This document shows, one piece after another, positions 9,637 through 18,690 of a stretch of 64,000 bases of DNA. A program made the position numbers and the translations under genes. The stretch's first letter is position 1. The number at the start of each line of letters is the position of its first letter. The stretch spans positions 1 to 64,000 of the forward strand of contig NZ_JAQFVF010000065.1 in the NCBI RefSeq assembly GCF_027789125.1, in the 5' to 3' direction. The notes beneath the pieces are model-generated. The model worked only from the letters and a program-made list of their open reading frames with translations, was not told where the DNA came from and searched no databases. This DNA comes from Paenibacillus aestuarii (GTDB lineage: Bacteria > Bacillota > Bacilli > Paenibacillales > NBRC-103111).

Positions 9637-10770
9637 TTACATCGGAATCGCTAGCGAGCGCGAAGCTGCAATAATTTCGGCAGCCGTCGTTTCTCTCCCT
9701 AACGAATCGGACAAATACAAACCTTCGCTGATCAGCATCGTCGCCAGCGCAATATCCGCCGACGGCAGCAGCTCGACGCGCCCCTGCAAAGCGGCGATCC
9801 AATGCCGCTGCGATGAATCATAAGCATCTTCATTCTCTCTCATTCGGTGCCAACGAATGTCCATGCGATTCAAATCGATTTTGCTATCCAGATCGATGTC
9901 CGCCACAGTCGTGTGAAAGCTGATATCCGACGTCATCTCTCCCGAATGATAGGCAGGCAAGCGTATGCCGCCTTTGGAACCGATAATGCTGCTCCCCTCG
10001 ACGCCTCCGAGGTTAACGGCCCACGCTTCAAAGATATCCAGCGTCACCCCTCCCCGGAGAGTCACAAACCCTAGAGCCAGCTCTTCTACATCAAACCCGC
10101 TCTCGGATTGGCGCTTCGCGTCCATCTCCATCTCTTGAATAAGCTTGCCGGTGACGCGTTCCACTCGGGTTTCGCCCAGCAAGTAGAGCATTTGAGCGAT
10201 ATGATATACGCCCATATCCAACAAGGCCCCTCCGCCCGCACTCGCTTTTCTCGTAAAATTAGCGGTGCCGAATCCGTCGACGAAAGGCCGACCACGCCGC
10301 CGGAAACCGTTTGAGCGGGCGTGGTACAATTTGCCCAATTGCCCGTTATCAATTAGCGTTTTAGCTGCCTTCGTCTCTTTTTTATAGAGGGTACTGAGCT
10401 GAACATGCAGCTTCTTGCCGCATTCTTTAGCTGCTTCGAGCATCGCCTTACCATCGTAGTAGGATCCTGCGATCGGTTTCTCGCAGTACACATGTTTACC
10501 TGCGCGCAATGCCGCAATTGTTAAAGGCGCATGAAAGTTGTTGTGCAGACAGACGTCCACCGCATCAATATCATCCCGGGCTAGCAGGTCCTTGTAATCC
10601 GTATAGACATGAGCAATCCCGTATTTGTTCGCAACACGGCGAGCCTCCTGCTCATTAATGTCACATAAGGCAACGACTTCGGCTCCTTCTATGTCTGCGT
10701 ATTGCTCGACATGAGCTTTACCTATAATGCCAGTGCCGATAATTCCAATTCTAATTTTGGCATATTCCAT
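9637..10770 (-). CDS. Gfo/Idh/MocA family oxidoreductase
   Basis: 377 residues. The N-terminal nucleotide-binding motif is GIIGTGIIGKAHVEQY (residues ~9-24), the EKPIAGS motif with the catalytic Lys is near 97, and the substrate domain has GGGALLDMGVYHIAQMLYLLG (~180-200). GGAGG lies 8 nt before the ATG. It follows the TIM-barrel isomerase by 20 nt, the same pairing as the two distal genes of the cluster, but the two dehydrogenases are clearly diverged. Role inferred: NAD-linked oxidation of the imported sugar or a derivative. Confidence 0.88.
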   Translation of the reverse strand: MEYAKIRIGIIGTGIIGKAHVEQYADIEGAEVVALCDINEQEARRVANKYGIAHVYTDYKDLLARDDIDAVDVCLHNNFHAPLTIAALRAGKHVYCEKPIAGSYYDGKAMLEAAKECGKKLHVQLSTLYKKETKAAKTLIDNGQLGKLYHARSNGFRRRGRPFVDGFGTANFTRKASAGGGALLDMGVYHIAQMLYLLGETRVERVTGKLIQEMEMDAKRQSESGFDVEELALGFVTLRGGVTLDIFEAWAVNLGGVEGSSIIGSKGGIRLPAYHSGEMTSDISFHTTVADIDLDSKIDLNRMDIRWHRMRENEDAYDSSQRHWIAALQGRVELLPSADIALATMLISEGLYLSDSLGRETTAAEIIAASRSLAIPM

Positions 10771-10790
10771 ATCATCCGCCTCCAGATCAC

Positions 10791-11585
10791 CTATCCATGG
10801 TTAGCAGCAGAGGCCAGCATCCGTTTCGTCGCCGCCAGCGCCCACTCGATTTCGGTGTAAGGGTTGGAAGTAGCGTTGTATTCAATCGCCCAATACCCTC
10901 GATAACCCGCTTCACCCAAAGCTTTGATCGTTACTTCGGTTTGATCGGAGAATAACGTCCGTCTATCCAAATGCGTATGGTTCACCCAAGGAGCAACGAT
11001 CTCATTGCCTGGTTCGCCTTCGATCCATCGGTTAAGATGAAGCAATATGCCATAACCGGGATGATCCACGGCTTCAGCCAATTGTTTCATCCAATGAGGA
11101 TCCAGGGATATACCCGTGTGGTTTTCCGGGCCCACTGTAAAACCGTGATCGGCAGCATACTGTGCATACTCCCGGTAACGGCGAACCGTGTAATCAAATT
11201 GTTCCTCACTTGCCTCTACAGGACCTCGATTCGCATCGATGCGAACGGTCCGTACACCCAGCAGTTTCGCTGCTCGCAAATGGGCCAAAGCGTTGCGGTG
11301 CAGCTGTTCCCGCACATCCGGATCTGGGTCCCACAAGTGCGCACGGTCCACTGCCATGTTGGCCACCGTTAATTGTCTCTCATCCAGGTTACGCTTGATC
11401 TTCAACAGCTCATCGTCAGCCGGAAGCTCCCAAATGGGAGCTTCACGGTTAACGAAGAAGCCGTTCCAGAGATCCACTGCATCCAATCGATACCGATATC
11501 GCACGGTTTCGAGATAACCGAACAAATCCATCTCGCCTTGGCTTAACAGCTGATAGAAGGAGAATGCTCCAATGGAAGCTTTCAT
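10791..11585 (-). CDS. sugar phosphate isomerase/epimerase-like TIM-barrel protein
   Basis: 264 residues of the xylose-isomerase-like TIM-barrel fold. GPENHTG near residue 154 carries the metal-site Glu, NHTHLDRRT near 204 carries His and Asp, and AIEYN near 235 carries the last Glu. Start: ATG at 11585, 8 nt after AAAGGG, preferred to GTG at 11594. It precedes the Gfo/Idh gene by 20 nt. Function beyond a metal-dependent isomerase or epimerase is not resolved. Confidence 0.83.
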   Translation of the reverse strand: MKASIGAFSFYQLLSQGEMDLFGYLETVRYRYRLDAVDLWNGFFVNREAPIWELPADDELLKIKRNLDERQLTVANMAVDRAHLWDPDPDVREQLHRNALAHLRAAKLLGVRTVRIDANRGPVEASEEQFDYTVRRYREYAQYAADHGFTVGPENHTGISLDPHWMKQLAEAVDHPGYGILLHLNRWIEGEPGNEIVAPWVNHTHLDRRTLFSDQTEVTIKALGEAGYRGYWAIEYNATSNPYTEIEWALAATKRMLASAANHG

Positions 11586-11646
11586 CTCCGCCACCCTTTC
11601 TCATCGGCTTTTTTACATCCTGTGGCTAATTCAACCAGTAGACGGA

Positions 11647-12981
11647 TTACTTTTTCACCTTATCCATCGCATCTTGCATTTCTTTGGCAATTTGCTCCGG
11701 TGTTTTCTGTTTCATCGTAATAGCTTGCAGACCATTCTCAATCGCATCTTTCACACCAGCCGGCATCACGCTATCAAATACAAGCGCATCGCCCGACTTC
11801 GTCAGCTCCAGCATTTCTTTCAAATATTTGCTCGTATCCGCAGGCATATCAACTTTCGCCGGTACTACGATCCCTTTACTCATCAAGTTTTGATACAGCT
11901 CTGGCGCATAGAAATATTTCAAGAATTTGAATGCCGCTTCTTTCTTAGCTCCGGATAATTCCTTGCTGAGTCCGATACCATATTGGACAACGCCTGCACT
12001 CTTGCCTGCTGTGCCTTTACCGCCGTCAATGGTCGGGAATAACGCGATGCCGATATTATCGCCACTCTCGGCGTTACTGACGCGGAACTTCGTATCAATC
12101 GTCGAGCTTGTCATCGTCATAGCCGATTTCTTCTGCAGGAAGTAATCTTGTACTTGAACTTCATCCATCGTGTTCAAATCCGCATTAAATGCGTCAAGTT
12201 TCGTTAACTCATCGAATACACCCAACGCTTTAATGTAATCCGGATCTGTGAACTTCGCTTGGCCTTGTTTCACTTTCGTCAAGAACTCCGTGCCTGCGAT
12301 CCGATCTTCAACAGCAGACATGACTGTGGATTGAAGCGGCCAGCGGTTTTTATTGCCGATGCCCATTGGCGTAACGCCGGAAGCTTTGAGCTTCTTCACA
12401 AGCTCGAGGAAATCCGCATACGTTTTTGGAAACTCGTTGTAACCGACTTTAGCCAGCATATCTTTGTGATAGTAGACGATATCAACAAAAGTCATTTTCG
12501 TTGGAACAGCGTATTGCTTACCGTTCACTTTATATCCAGCCAAAGCCTGAGCAGGCAAAATGTCTTTCCATGTATCCATAATTTCATCAAGCGGCATAAG
12601 CACACCAGCATCAATGAAAGGGTCCATATCCACGCCAGGGAACAGGATGAACATATCCGGCATGCTGTTGCCGGCTGCTTCCGTACGAAGCTTTGTCCGA
12701 TATTGCGCTGATGGAATATCCTGCATTTCGATCTTAATGTCCGGGTTCAACTGCTGGAACTTTTGAATCCGTTCTTTGTACAACTGGTTATCCACGTTCG
12801 GGCTGGACCAGTTCTCCTCCAGCGTCAGTGTAACTGGCTCCTTCGAGGCAGCAGGTTGTGTCGAGGCTTGAGCTTGTGAAGCTTCTTTGGCTGGCTCAGC
12901 ACCGTTACCGCAAGCCGTCAAAGTCAGTAAAGCAGCAGATGCAGCAGCTAACACCGATTTTCTAATTACTCCATGAATCAT
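11647..12981 (-). CDS. extracellular solute-binding lipoprotein of a CUT1 ABC importer
   Basis: 444 residues. The N-terminus is a lipoprotein signal (IRKSVLAAASAALLTLTAC, lipid Cys at 24), followed by a Ser/Gln/Ala-rich linker and a family-1 solute-binding fold (VTLTLEENWSSPNVDNQLYKERI). It is the first gene of the cluster and starts 8-12 nt after GTGAGGGG. It delivers the sugar to the two permeases encoded downstream. The family binds oligosaccharides or glycosides; the ligand is unknown. Confidence 0.92.
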   Translation of the reverse strand: MIHGVIRKSVLAAASAALLTLTACGNGAEPAKEASQAQASTQPAASKEPVTLTLEENWSSPNVDNQLYKERIQKFQQLNPDIKIEMQDIPSAQYRTKLRTEAAGNSMPDMFILFPGVDMDPFIDAGVLMPLDEIMDTWKDILPAQALAGYKVNGKQYAVPTKMTFVDIVYYHKDMLAKVGYNEFPKTYADFLELVKKLKASGVTPMGIGNKNRWPLQSTVMSAVEDRIAGTEFLTKVKQGQAKFTDPDYIKALGVFDELTKLDAFNADLNTMDEVQVQDYFLQKKSAMTMTSSTIDTKFRVSNAESGDNIGIALFPTIDGGKGTAGKSAGVVQYGIGLSKELSGAKKEAAFKFLKYFYAPELYQNLMSKGIVVPAKVDMPADTSKYLKEMLELTKSGDALVFDSVMPAGVKDAIENGLQAITMKQKTPEQIAKEMQDAMDKVKK

Positions 12982-13033
12982 TCATAAACCCCTCACTTTA
13001 TGTCATTATTTTTAACATGCATCTTACAATTAA

Positions 13034-13039
13034 ATTATA
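13034..13039 (-). promoter_or_regulatory. candidate -10 of the sugar cluster promoter
   Basis: TATAAT on the minus strand lies 53 nt before the first start codon. No good -35 stands 16-18 nt upstream, which would fit a promoter that needs the YesN activator. This is a weak call made by eye. Confidence 0.35.
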
Positions 13040-13130
13040 GAATAGGACTTAAAAGATGGGTATCCCATAAACTTATGATAACATCTAAAATTTTAATGTC
13101 ATATTATTTTACATATATATAACTACAAAA

Positions 13131-14744
13131 TCACCATGCTGCCACATGACCATCAGCCCGAGGCTCAGTTCCCCCTGCCAGCACACCTGTCTGTGGATCC
13201 CGCCAGATCATCTGCCCACGGCCGAACATGCCCGAGTCTAATGCCCGCTGTACCAGATGCCCTTTTCTCGCCAAGGCTTGCGCCATATGATCAGGGAACT
13301 GCGGCTCCACCTCAATCATTTTGCCTCTCAGCCAGCGCCAACGCGGAGCGTCCAATGCAGCTTGCGGGTTTAAATGGAAATCGATCGCGTTCATCACCAC
13401 CTGCACATGTGCTTGCGGTTGGATCGATCCACACATCACTCCAAAAGGGCCCACAGGCTGATTATCCTTCGTTATAAATCCGGGAATAATCGTGTGATAG
13501 GTTTTCTTGCCGGGCTCAAGCACATTATCATGCTCGGGATCCATCGAGAATCCTGCTCCCCTGTTTTGCATGCAAATGCCAGTTCCCGGGATGACAACCC
13601 CTGCGCCGAAGTCACCGGAATGGCTTTGAATGAACGACACCATGTTCCCATCTCCGTCTGCCGTTGCCAAATAAACCGTCCCGCCCTTCGGCGGCTCGCC
13701 CGCCATGGGGAGAAGCGCCTCATCGCCGATGAGCGCCCTTCTCTCTTCTGCATAGCGCTCGGAGAGCAGTTGGTCTACCGTGACCTTCATTTGCCGAGGA
13801 TCTGTAATGTACTTCAAGCCGTCCACATAGGCCAATTTCACAGCTTCAATCTGCTTGTGGTACGTGGAAAGCGTATCCTTGGCGCCGAAATCCAATCCCT
13901 TCAAAATGTTCAGGGCGATAAGAGCAACTAATCCTTGTCCATTCGGGGGCATCTCCCAAATCTCAAAGCCTCGATAGTTCACATGTATGGGATCCGCCCA
14001 TTCCGTACGGTATGCCGCCAGATCTCCCTTCGTCAGGAATCCTCCATGCTGCCTAAAAAAGGCATCAATCCGCTCAGCAAGCTCCCCACGATAAAAAGAC
14101 TCCGCCTTCGTGGCTGCAATCTCCCGCAGCGTACGGGCATGATCCGGAGAACGCCACATCTCCCCGGCACCAGGCGTCCGGCCCTGCGGGGCAAAAGTCT
14201 CCAGCCACGGTTCAAACAGGCTGCAGCCTAAGGCGCTTATGTTGTCATAACCAAGCTTCCAGTACTTGCTAATCGTCGGCGAAACCGGGAACCCGTTCTC
14301 CGCATAATCGATCGCCGGCTGCAGCACCTCGGCTAAGGGCAAGCGGCCGAATCGTTCCGACAGTGCTGCCCATGCTGCTGGCGTGCCGGGTACCGTTACG
14401 GGCACCATGCCGTACGTAGGGATTTTCTCATGACCAAGCTGCAGCACCTTCTCGCGCGAGATTGAAGCCGGAGACGGGCCGCTTGCATTAAGGCCATGCA
14501 GCTTGCCGTCGACCCACACCAACGCAAAGGAGTCGCCACCGATGCTGTTGGAGTTAGGCTCGACTACCGTCAAGCAAGCTGCCGTGGCAATCGCTGCGTC
14601 GATGGCGTTGCCGCCCTGCTTCAAAATATCGAGTCCCGCCTGTGCAGCCAACGGCTGTGTCGTCGCGACCATTCCCTTGCGGGCGTATGTGACCATCCGC
14701 TGAGACGGATACGGATTCCATAATGAATCATAGCTCATACTCAT
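13131..14744 (-). CDS. gamma-glutamyltransferase, YwrD-like cytoplasmic type
   Basis: 537 residues. The N-terminus has KQGGNAIDAAIATAACLTVV and SNSIGGDSF. The autocleavage nucleophile Thr is at ~356 in KGGTVYLATAD, and the product-binding region GVMCGSIQPQAHVQV lies near 430. No signal peptide is seen, so it is unlike secreted Ggt and resembles Bacillus YwrD in size. The start at 14744 was chosen because GGAAGGG lies ~12 nt upstream; a GTG at 14768 would place the RBS inside the gene. A cre-like site sits just upstream, suggesting carbon repression by CcpA. Confidence 0.87.
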   Translation of the reverse strand: MSMSYDSLWNPYPSQRMVTYARKGMVATTQPLAAQAGLDILKQGGNAIDAAIATAACLTVVEPNSNSIGGDSFALVWVDGKLHGLNASGPSPASISREKVLQLGHEKIPTYGMVPVTVPGTPAAWAALSERFGRLPLAEVLQPAIDYAENGFPVSPTISKYWKLGYDNISALGCSLFEPWLETFAPQGRTPGAGEMWRSPDHARTLREIAATKAESFYRGELAERIDAFFRQHGGFLTKGDLAAYRTEWADPIHVNYRGFEIWEMPPNGQGLVALIALNILKGLDFGAKDTLSTYHKQIEAVKLAYVDGLKYITDPRQMKVTVDQLLSERYAEERRALIGDEALLPMAGEPPKGGTVYLATADGDGNMVSFIQSHSGDFGAGVVIPGTGICMQNRGAGFSMDPEHDNVLEPGKKTYHTIIPGFITKDNQPVGPFGVMCGSIQPQAHVQVVMNAIDFHLNPQAALDAPRWRWLRGKMIEVEPQFPDHMAQALARKGHLVQRALDSGMFGRGQMIWRDPQTGVLAGGTEPRADGHVAAW

Positions 14745-14769
14745 ACTCGTTATCGTCCCTTCCATCACG

Positions 14770-14783
14770 TTTAAGCGCTTTCA
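14770..14783 (-). promoter_or_regulatory. cre-like CcpA operator before the glutamyltransferase gene
   Basis: Minus-strand TGAAAGCGCTTAAA matches 13 of 14 positions of the cre consensus TGWAARCGYTWNCW. A second, weaker copy (TGAAAGCGATTTAA, plus strand) lies at 14793-14806. The position is 26-39 nt before the chosen start. Confidence 0.6.
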
Positions 14784-14816
14784 CTTTCTAAATGAAAGCG
14801 ATTTAATATCAGAAAT

Positions 14817-15082
14817 TCTTTTAATGTTATAGATTATATAACCATTCTCTAGCTTACGATATCCCATGCAGCTACGATAATATCCGAAAAATTGCAATAA
14901 GGGCCCAGCTTGATAGGTCATTATATCAGAGTTACTAGTGGAAAATAGTAAAGTTAGGGACTCGGCTAGTCCCCCTCATGTTATATGAACATATAATGCA
15001 AATGAAACAATAAGTCATCTATCAAGGGAGGAAGAATAACTAGAAACCTTTAACTCACAAGCTGAAAAGAGGTTGAATTGAA
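14817..15082 (+). promoter_or_regulatory. upstream region of the ArsB-like gene with two small palindromes
   Basis: No gene is seen. GGGACT...AGTCCC (14957-14973, 5-nt loop) and TTATATG-AA-CATATAA (14981-14996) are perfect short inverted repeats and could be a transcript hairpin and an operator. No riboswitch class was recognised. Confidence 0.3.
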
Positions 15083-16423
15083 TTGTTGCAAGATTTCATG
15101 ATACCGATCACTATCCTGTCGTTTGTTTGTACGATTACTTTTATTTTTTTGCGTCCTCATGTCAACGAATCGATTCCGGCAACAATCGGCGCCGTCTTTG
15201 TCCTTCTTAGCGGAAGTGTTACTTTGTCTGACTTGGGACAAATTACGGAAACCATCGGCGGGGCTGCAGTAACCATTATGGCTACGATTGTGATGGCCAT
15301 CGTTTTAGAAAGCTTCGGTTTTTTCAACTGGTCCGCTGAGAAGCTTCTGGAACGCGCGCGGGGATCTGGGATACGTCTATTCTGGTACACCAATTTATTT
15401 TGCTTTCTAATGACTCTCTTCGTCAATAACGATGGCAGTATCTTAATTACAACCCCTATCTTACTTATGCTTACTCAAAAATTGGGCCTCAAAAACAAGC
15501 AAAAAATACCTTATCTATTATCTGGAGCTTTGATAGCAACAGCTTCCAGCGCACCGATCGGAGTTAGTAATATTGTCAATCTCATAGCCTTAAAAATTGT
15601 TCATATGGACCTTTACATGCACACGGCTATGATGTTCGTGCCTGCATCCGTCGGCCTTTTATTCCTTACATTCCTTCTATTTATTAGTTTCTATCGGGAT
15701 CTCCCTCGAAAACTACCAGCCATTCATTTGGGGGCTTTTTATCAAACCCATCCGTTAGAAGACGTATCCTCACCGATTCCGAAAGAGAATCAAGCCAAAT
15801 TCATGCGCAATATTTTAATCTTTGTTTTCTGTGTTCGCGTCAGCCTGTTTGTGGCTTCTTACATTCAATTCCCTGTTCCATTAATGGCCGTAATAGGTTC
15901 GGTGTTCCTGCTAGGATGGCGTTGGTACTATTTGAAAATCAGCCCTGCAGACATGGTTAGAAAAACACCTTGGTATATTCTCTTGTTTGCTTTCAGCATG
16001 TACGTGATTATTTATGGGCTGCATAATATCGGATTAACGCAAATGCTTATCCAATTGATGCACCCGCTTGTGTCTGGCAGCTTGCTTCATGCCAGTGTGA
16101 TGATGGGTATTTTGCTAACGATTTTATCTAACTTATTCAATAATCATCCTGCACTAATGGTAGGGACACTAACCTTGACCAACATGGGACTGGATCCGCT
16201 CACTTTGAAAATTTCTTATCTAGCTAGTGTTATTGGCAGTGATATCGGTTCTCTTATTCTACCAATCGGAACACTTGCGACTTTAATGTGGATGCACATC
16301 ATCAAAAAAGGAAAAGTAAAGCTAAGCTGGGGCCAATACATCAAAATCACATCTGCCGTCATCCCTGCCACACTTATTTTCACCTTAGTCATTCTCGCAT
16401 TCTGGGTTACTTGGATTTTTTAA
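15083..16423 (+). CDS. ArsB/NhaD-type (ion transporter superfamily) membrane transporter
   Basis: 446 residues with ~11-12 hydrophobic spans. Motifs of the ArsB/CitM family are visible: FVNNDGSILITTPILLML (residues ~114-131), and SSAPIGVSNIVN (~153-164) in the first re-entrant half. Similar motifs recur in the second half (NLFNNHPALMVGTL). TTG start 10 nt after GAGG. Arsenite, sodium and organic-anion exporters all share this fold, and no arsR/arsC neighbour is present, so the ion is open. A DUF2642 protein follows 25 nt later in the same direction. Confidence 0.78.
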   Translation: MLQDFMIPITILSFVCTITFIFLRPHVNESIPATIGAVFVLLSGSVTLSDLGQITETIGGAAVTIMATIVMAIVLESFGFFNWSAEKLLERARGSGIRLFWYTNLFCFLMTLFVNNDGSILITTPILLMLTQKLGLKNKQKIPYLLSGALIATASSAPIGVSNIVNLIALKIVHMDLYMHTAMMFVPASVGLLFLTFLLFISFYRDLPRKLPAIHLGAFYQTHPLEDVSSPIPKENQAKFMRNILIFVFCVRVSLFVASYIQFPVPLMAVIGSVFLLGWRWYYLKISPADMVRKTPWYILLFAFSMYVIIYGLHNIGLTQMLIQLMHPLVSGSLLHASVMMGILLTILSNLFNNHPALMVGTLTLTNMGLDPLTLKISYLASVIGSDIGSLILPIGTLATLMWMHIIKKGKVKLSWGQYIKITSAVIPATLIFTLVILAFWVTWIF

Positions 16424-16448
16424 ATCAGCTATTTTGGAGGTCAATCGT

Positions 16449-17132
16449 ATGTGTGTGCCTCAACAATATGTTGGACAACAAGTCATTGTGGAAATATCGG
16501 GAAATAATATCCGCAAAGGGAAATTAATCGATCGTGGTTTGGATATTTTAGTTCTCGCCAACGAACAAAAATTTTATTATATTCCTTTAGTACACGTCCA
16601 AAATGTAAAAGTAAATACAGAACCTACTATGGAAACCGATGATAGTTTGGCCGAAACCGAGCAGCCATCAATTGATTATCAGGCGGACAGTCTCTCTTTT
16701 CGAAAAATATTAAATCAAGCCAAAGGACGATTTGTAGAGATTTATGTGACCGGCAATAAAACGATCCATGGTTATTTAACGAGCATTATGAATGATTATT
16801 TCGTCTTTTATTCTCCTGTCTATAAAGCGATGTTCATCTCCATGAACCATCTCAAATGGTTAATTCCGTATCCGGCTAATGTCACCCCCTATACGCTGGA
16901 CAATCAATCCCTTCCATTGAGCTTAATTAATGTTACGCTATCCCGAACGTTTGAGGAGCAGTGCAAAAAGCTTGAAGGAAAGCTAGTTGTTTTTGACCTT
17001 GGCGATAACACGAATAAAATCGGTTTACTGAACAAAGCGGATCGCAATTTCGTTGAGTTGATCAATGCTGATGGCAACAAAGTGTTCTGGAATCTTCAGC
17101 ATTTGAAGACCGTATGTACGCCTACAGCATGA
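16449..17132 (+). CDS. DUF2642-like protein with three Sm-like repeats
   Basis: 227 residues made of three related ~50-residue beta-rich units, near residues 5-55 (VGQQVIVEISGNNIRKGKL), 90-140 (GRFVEIYVTGNKTIHGYL) and 170-220 (GKLVVFDLGDNTNKIGLL). Each unit has the order 'G-x-V-x-(I/F)-x-(I/L)-x(4-5)-(I/K)-x-G-x-L', as in the single-unit YuzF/DUF2642 proteins of Bacillus. The start is the ATG 8 nt after TTGGAGG, not the upstream TTG at 16434. It probably forms an operon with the ArsB-like gene. Function unknown. Confidence 0.7.
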   Translation: MCVPQQYVGQQVIVEISGNNIRKGKLIDRGLDILVLANEQKFYYIPLVHVQNVKVNTEPTMETDDSLAETEQPSIDYQADSLSFRKILNQAKGRFVEIYVTGNKTIHGYLTSIMNDYFVFYSPVYKAMFISMNHLKWLIPYPANVTPYTLDNQSLPLSLINVTLSRTFEEQCKKLEGKLVVFDLGDNTNKIGLLNKADRNFVELINADGNKVFWNLQHLKTVCTPTA

Positions 17133-17145
17133 AAGTGACGGATGA

Positions 17146-17210
17146 AATAAAACAACAAAACAGCCTCGCCATTCGAGTCCATTGGACTGCGAACAGCAAG
17201 GCTGTTAGCT
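17146..17210 (-). terminator. terminator after metY
   Basis: On the minus strand AACAGCCTTGC pairs with GCGAGGCTGTT across a ~30-nt loop that itself has a GTCC/GGAC stem, followed by TTGTTTTATTT. Confidence 0.65.
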
Positions 17211-17230
17211 ATGAATTGGCAAGGATGGGA

Positions 17231-18535
17231 TTAACCTTGACTCGCTCGGATAGCTTGTTCAAGATCGTATAAAATGTCATCAATGGCTTCTGTGCCGACA
17301 GATAGTCGAATAAGTCCAGGGGTGACACCAGTCGCAAGTTGTTCCTGCTCAGATAACTGTTGATGCGTGGTGCTGGCAGGATGAATAATAAGCGATTTCG
17401 AATCTCCGACATTCGCTAGATGAGAGAACAATTTGACGGTGTTGATCACACGCTTGCCCGCTTCCACACCACCTTTAATTTCAAAGGTCAGAATGGCGCC
17501 TTGACCTTTGGGCAAGTACTTCTTCGCAAGCCCGTAGGAAGGATGGCTCTCCAGACCAGCGTAGCTGACCCATTCTACATCTTCATGCTGCTCCAAATAC
17601 TCGGCAACTCGCAGCGCATTCGACGAATGGCGCTCCATCCGCAGGTGAAGCGTTTCCAATCCTTGCAGCAGCAGGAAGGAATTGAAAGGCGAAATTGCAG
17701 CGCCCATATCTCTTAACAATTGAACGCGTGCTTTAATAATATAGGCAATCGGGCCAACAGCCTTTGTGTATACAACACCGTGGTAGCTCGGATCTGGAGT
17801 CGTCAATCCAGGGAATCTGCCGCTTGCGGCCCAGTCGAACTTGCCGCTGTCCACAATCACACCGCCGATGGAAGTACCATGACCACCGATAAATTTGGTA
17901 GCGGAATGCACCACAATGTCCGCTCCATGGGCAATCGGCTTGAGCAGATAAGGGCTAGGGAACGTATTATCAACGATCAGCGGAACGCCATTCTCATGCG
18001 CGATTCGCGCAACGGCCTCAACATCCAGAACGTCACCTTTCGGATTACCGATCGTCTCTGCGAAGATCGCCTTCGTTTTGTCCGTAATGGCAGCACGGAA
18101 ATTTTCCGGGTCGCTCGAATCGACAAAGCGCACGAGAATACCAAGCTTTTTCAGCGTGTGCGCGAACAAATTATATGTACCGCCATACAAGCTTGTTGCC
18201 GATACGATTTCGTCGCCTGCTTCAGCAATGTTCAGAATCGCATATGTAATTGCTGCCTGTCCGGATGCTACGCCAAGCGCGCCAATGCCGCCTTCCAGCG
18301 CTGCAATCCGCTTCTCAAACACATCGGTCGTCGGATTCATGATGCGGGTATAGATATTGCCAAACTCCTTCAAGCCAAACAGGTTGGCCGCATGCTCAGC
18401 ATCTCTGAAGCCATAAGATGTTGTTTGATAAATCGGCACAGCGCGCGAGAAGGTTGAAGCGTCTAATTCTTGACCGCCATGCACGGCCAGTGTCTCTTCC
18501 AAAAAACGTCTTTCCTCTGAAAATTGATCCGCCAT
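17231..18535 (-). CDS. metY: O-acetylhomoserine sulfhydrylase (aminocarboxypropyltransferase)
   Basis: 434 residues, the usual length for MetY (cystathionine synthase/lyase, gamma-family PLP enzymes are shorter, ~380-400). Visible features are IYQTTSYGF and the phosphate-binding TRIMNPT (~63-69), SGQAAI (~91), and the PLP lysine K214 in HSATKFIGGHG. The reaction is O-acetyl-L-homoserine plus sulfide giving homocysteine plus acetate, in the cytoplasm. It is a single gene with its own promoter and terminator; no S-box or T-box leader fits in the short upstream gap. Confidence 0.93.
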   Translation of the reverse strand: MADQFSEERRFLEETLAVHGGQELDASTFSRAVPIYQTTSYGFRDAEHAANLFGLKEFGNIYTRIMNPTTDVFEKRIAALEGGIGALGVASGQAAITYAILNIAEAGDEIVSATSLYGGTYNLFAHTLKKLGILVRFVDSSDPENFRAAITDKTKAIFAETIGNPKGDVLDVEAVARIAHENGVPLIVDNTFPSPYLLKPIAHGADIVVHSATKFIGGHGTSIGGVIVDSGKFDWAASGRFPGLTTPDPSYHGVVYTKAVGPIAYIIKARVQLLRDMGAAISPFNSFLLLQGLETLHLRMERHSSNALRVAEYLEQHEDVEWVSYAGLESHPSYGLAKKYLPKGQGAILTFEIKGGVEAGKRVINTVKLFSHLANVGDSKSLIIHPASTTHQQLSEQEQLATGVTPGLIRLSVGTEAIDDILYDLEQAIRASQG

Positions 18536-18579
18536 TGATATTCACTCCCCTAAGTCCAGTAATTGTCATACTCTTCCAT

Positions 18580-18585
18580 ATTATA
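18580..18585 (-). promoter_or_regulatory. extended -10 of metY
   Basis: Minus-strand TATGATATAAT gives a TG-extended -10 (TATAAT), ~45 nt before the ATG. The -35 is weak. Confidence 0.45.
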
Positions 18586-18641
18586 TCATACTGGAATTCG
18601 TCGCAGCCTATTTTTCTCGGGTCAAAATGATAGGATTATAT

Positions 18642-18678
18642 AAAAAGAGAGCGGCTGCCTCTCGGCTGAATCGCTCCC
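18642..18678 (-). terminator. terminator after the AHSA1-family gene
   Basis: Minus-strand GGGAGCG pairs with CGCTCTC (7 bp, one G-U), then TTTTTATAT. Confidence 0.7.
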
Positions 18679-18690
18679 TATTGTTCCTTA

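Noticed and set aside
13034..13130. Operator palindrome TGGGTATCCCA near 13050
   Set aside because: Arms are only 4 bp with a mismatch at the centre; too short to support.
17720..18457. 245-codon frame opposite metY
   Set aside because: Antisense shadow of a well-supported PLP enzyme gene, with no RBS and no domain.
18536..18690. S-box or T-box riboswitch before metY
   Set aside because: The gap to the upstream terminator is too short and contains no recognisable conserved boxes; only a simple promoter is seen.
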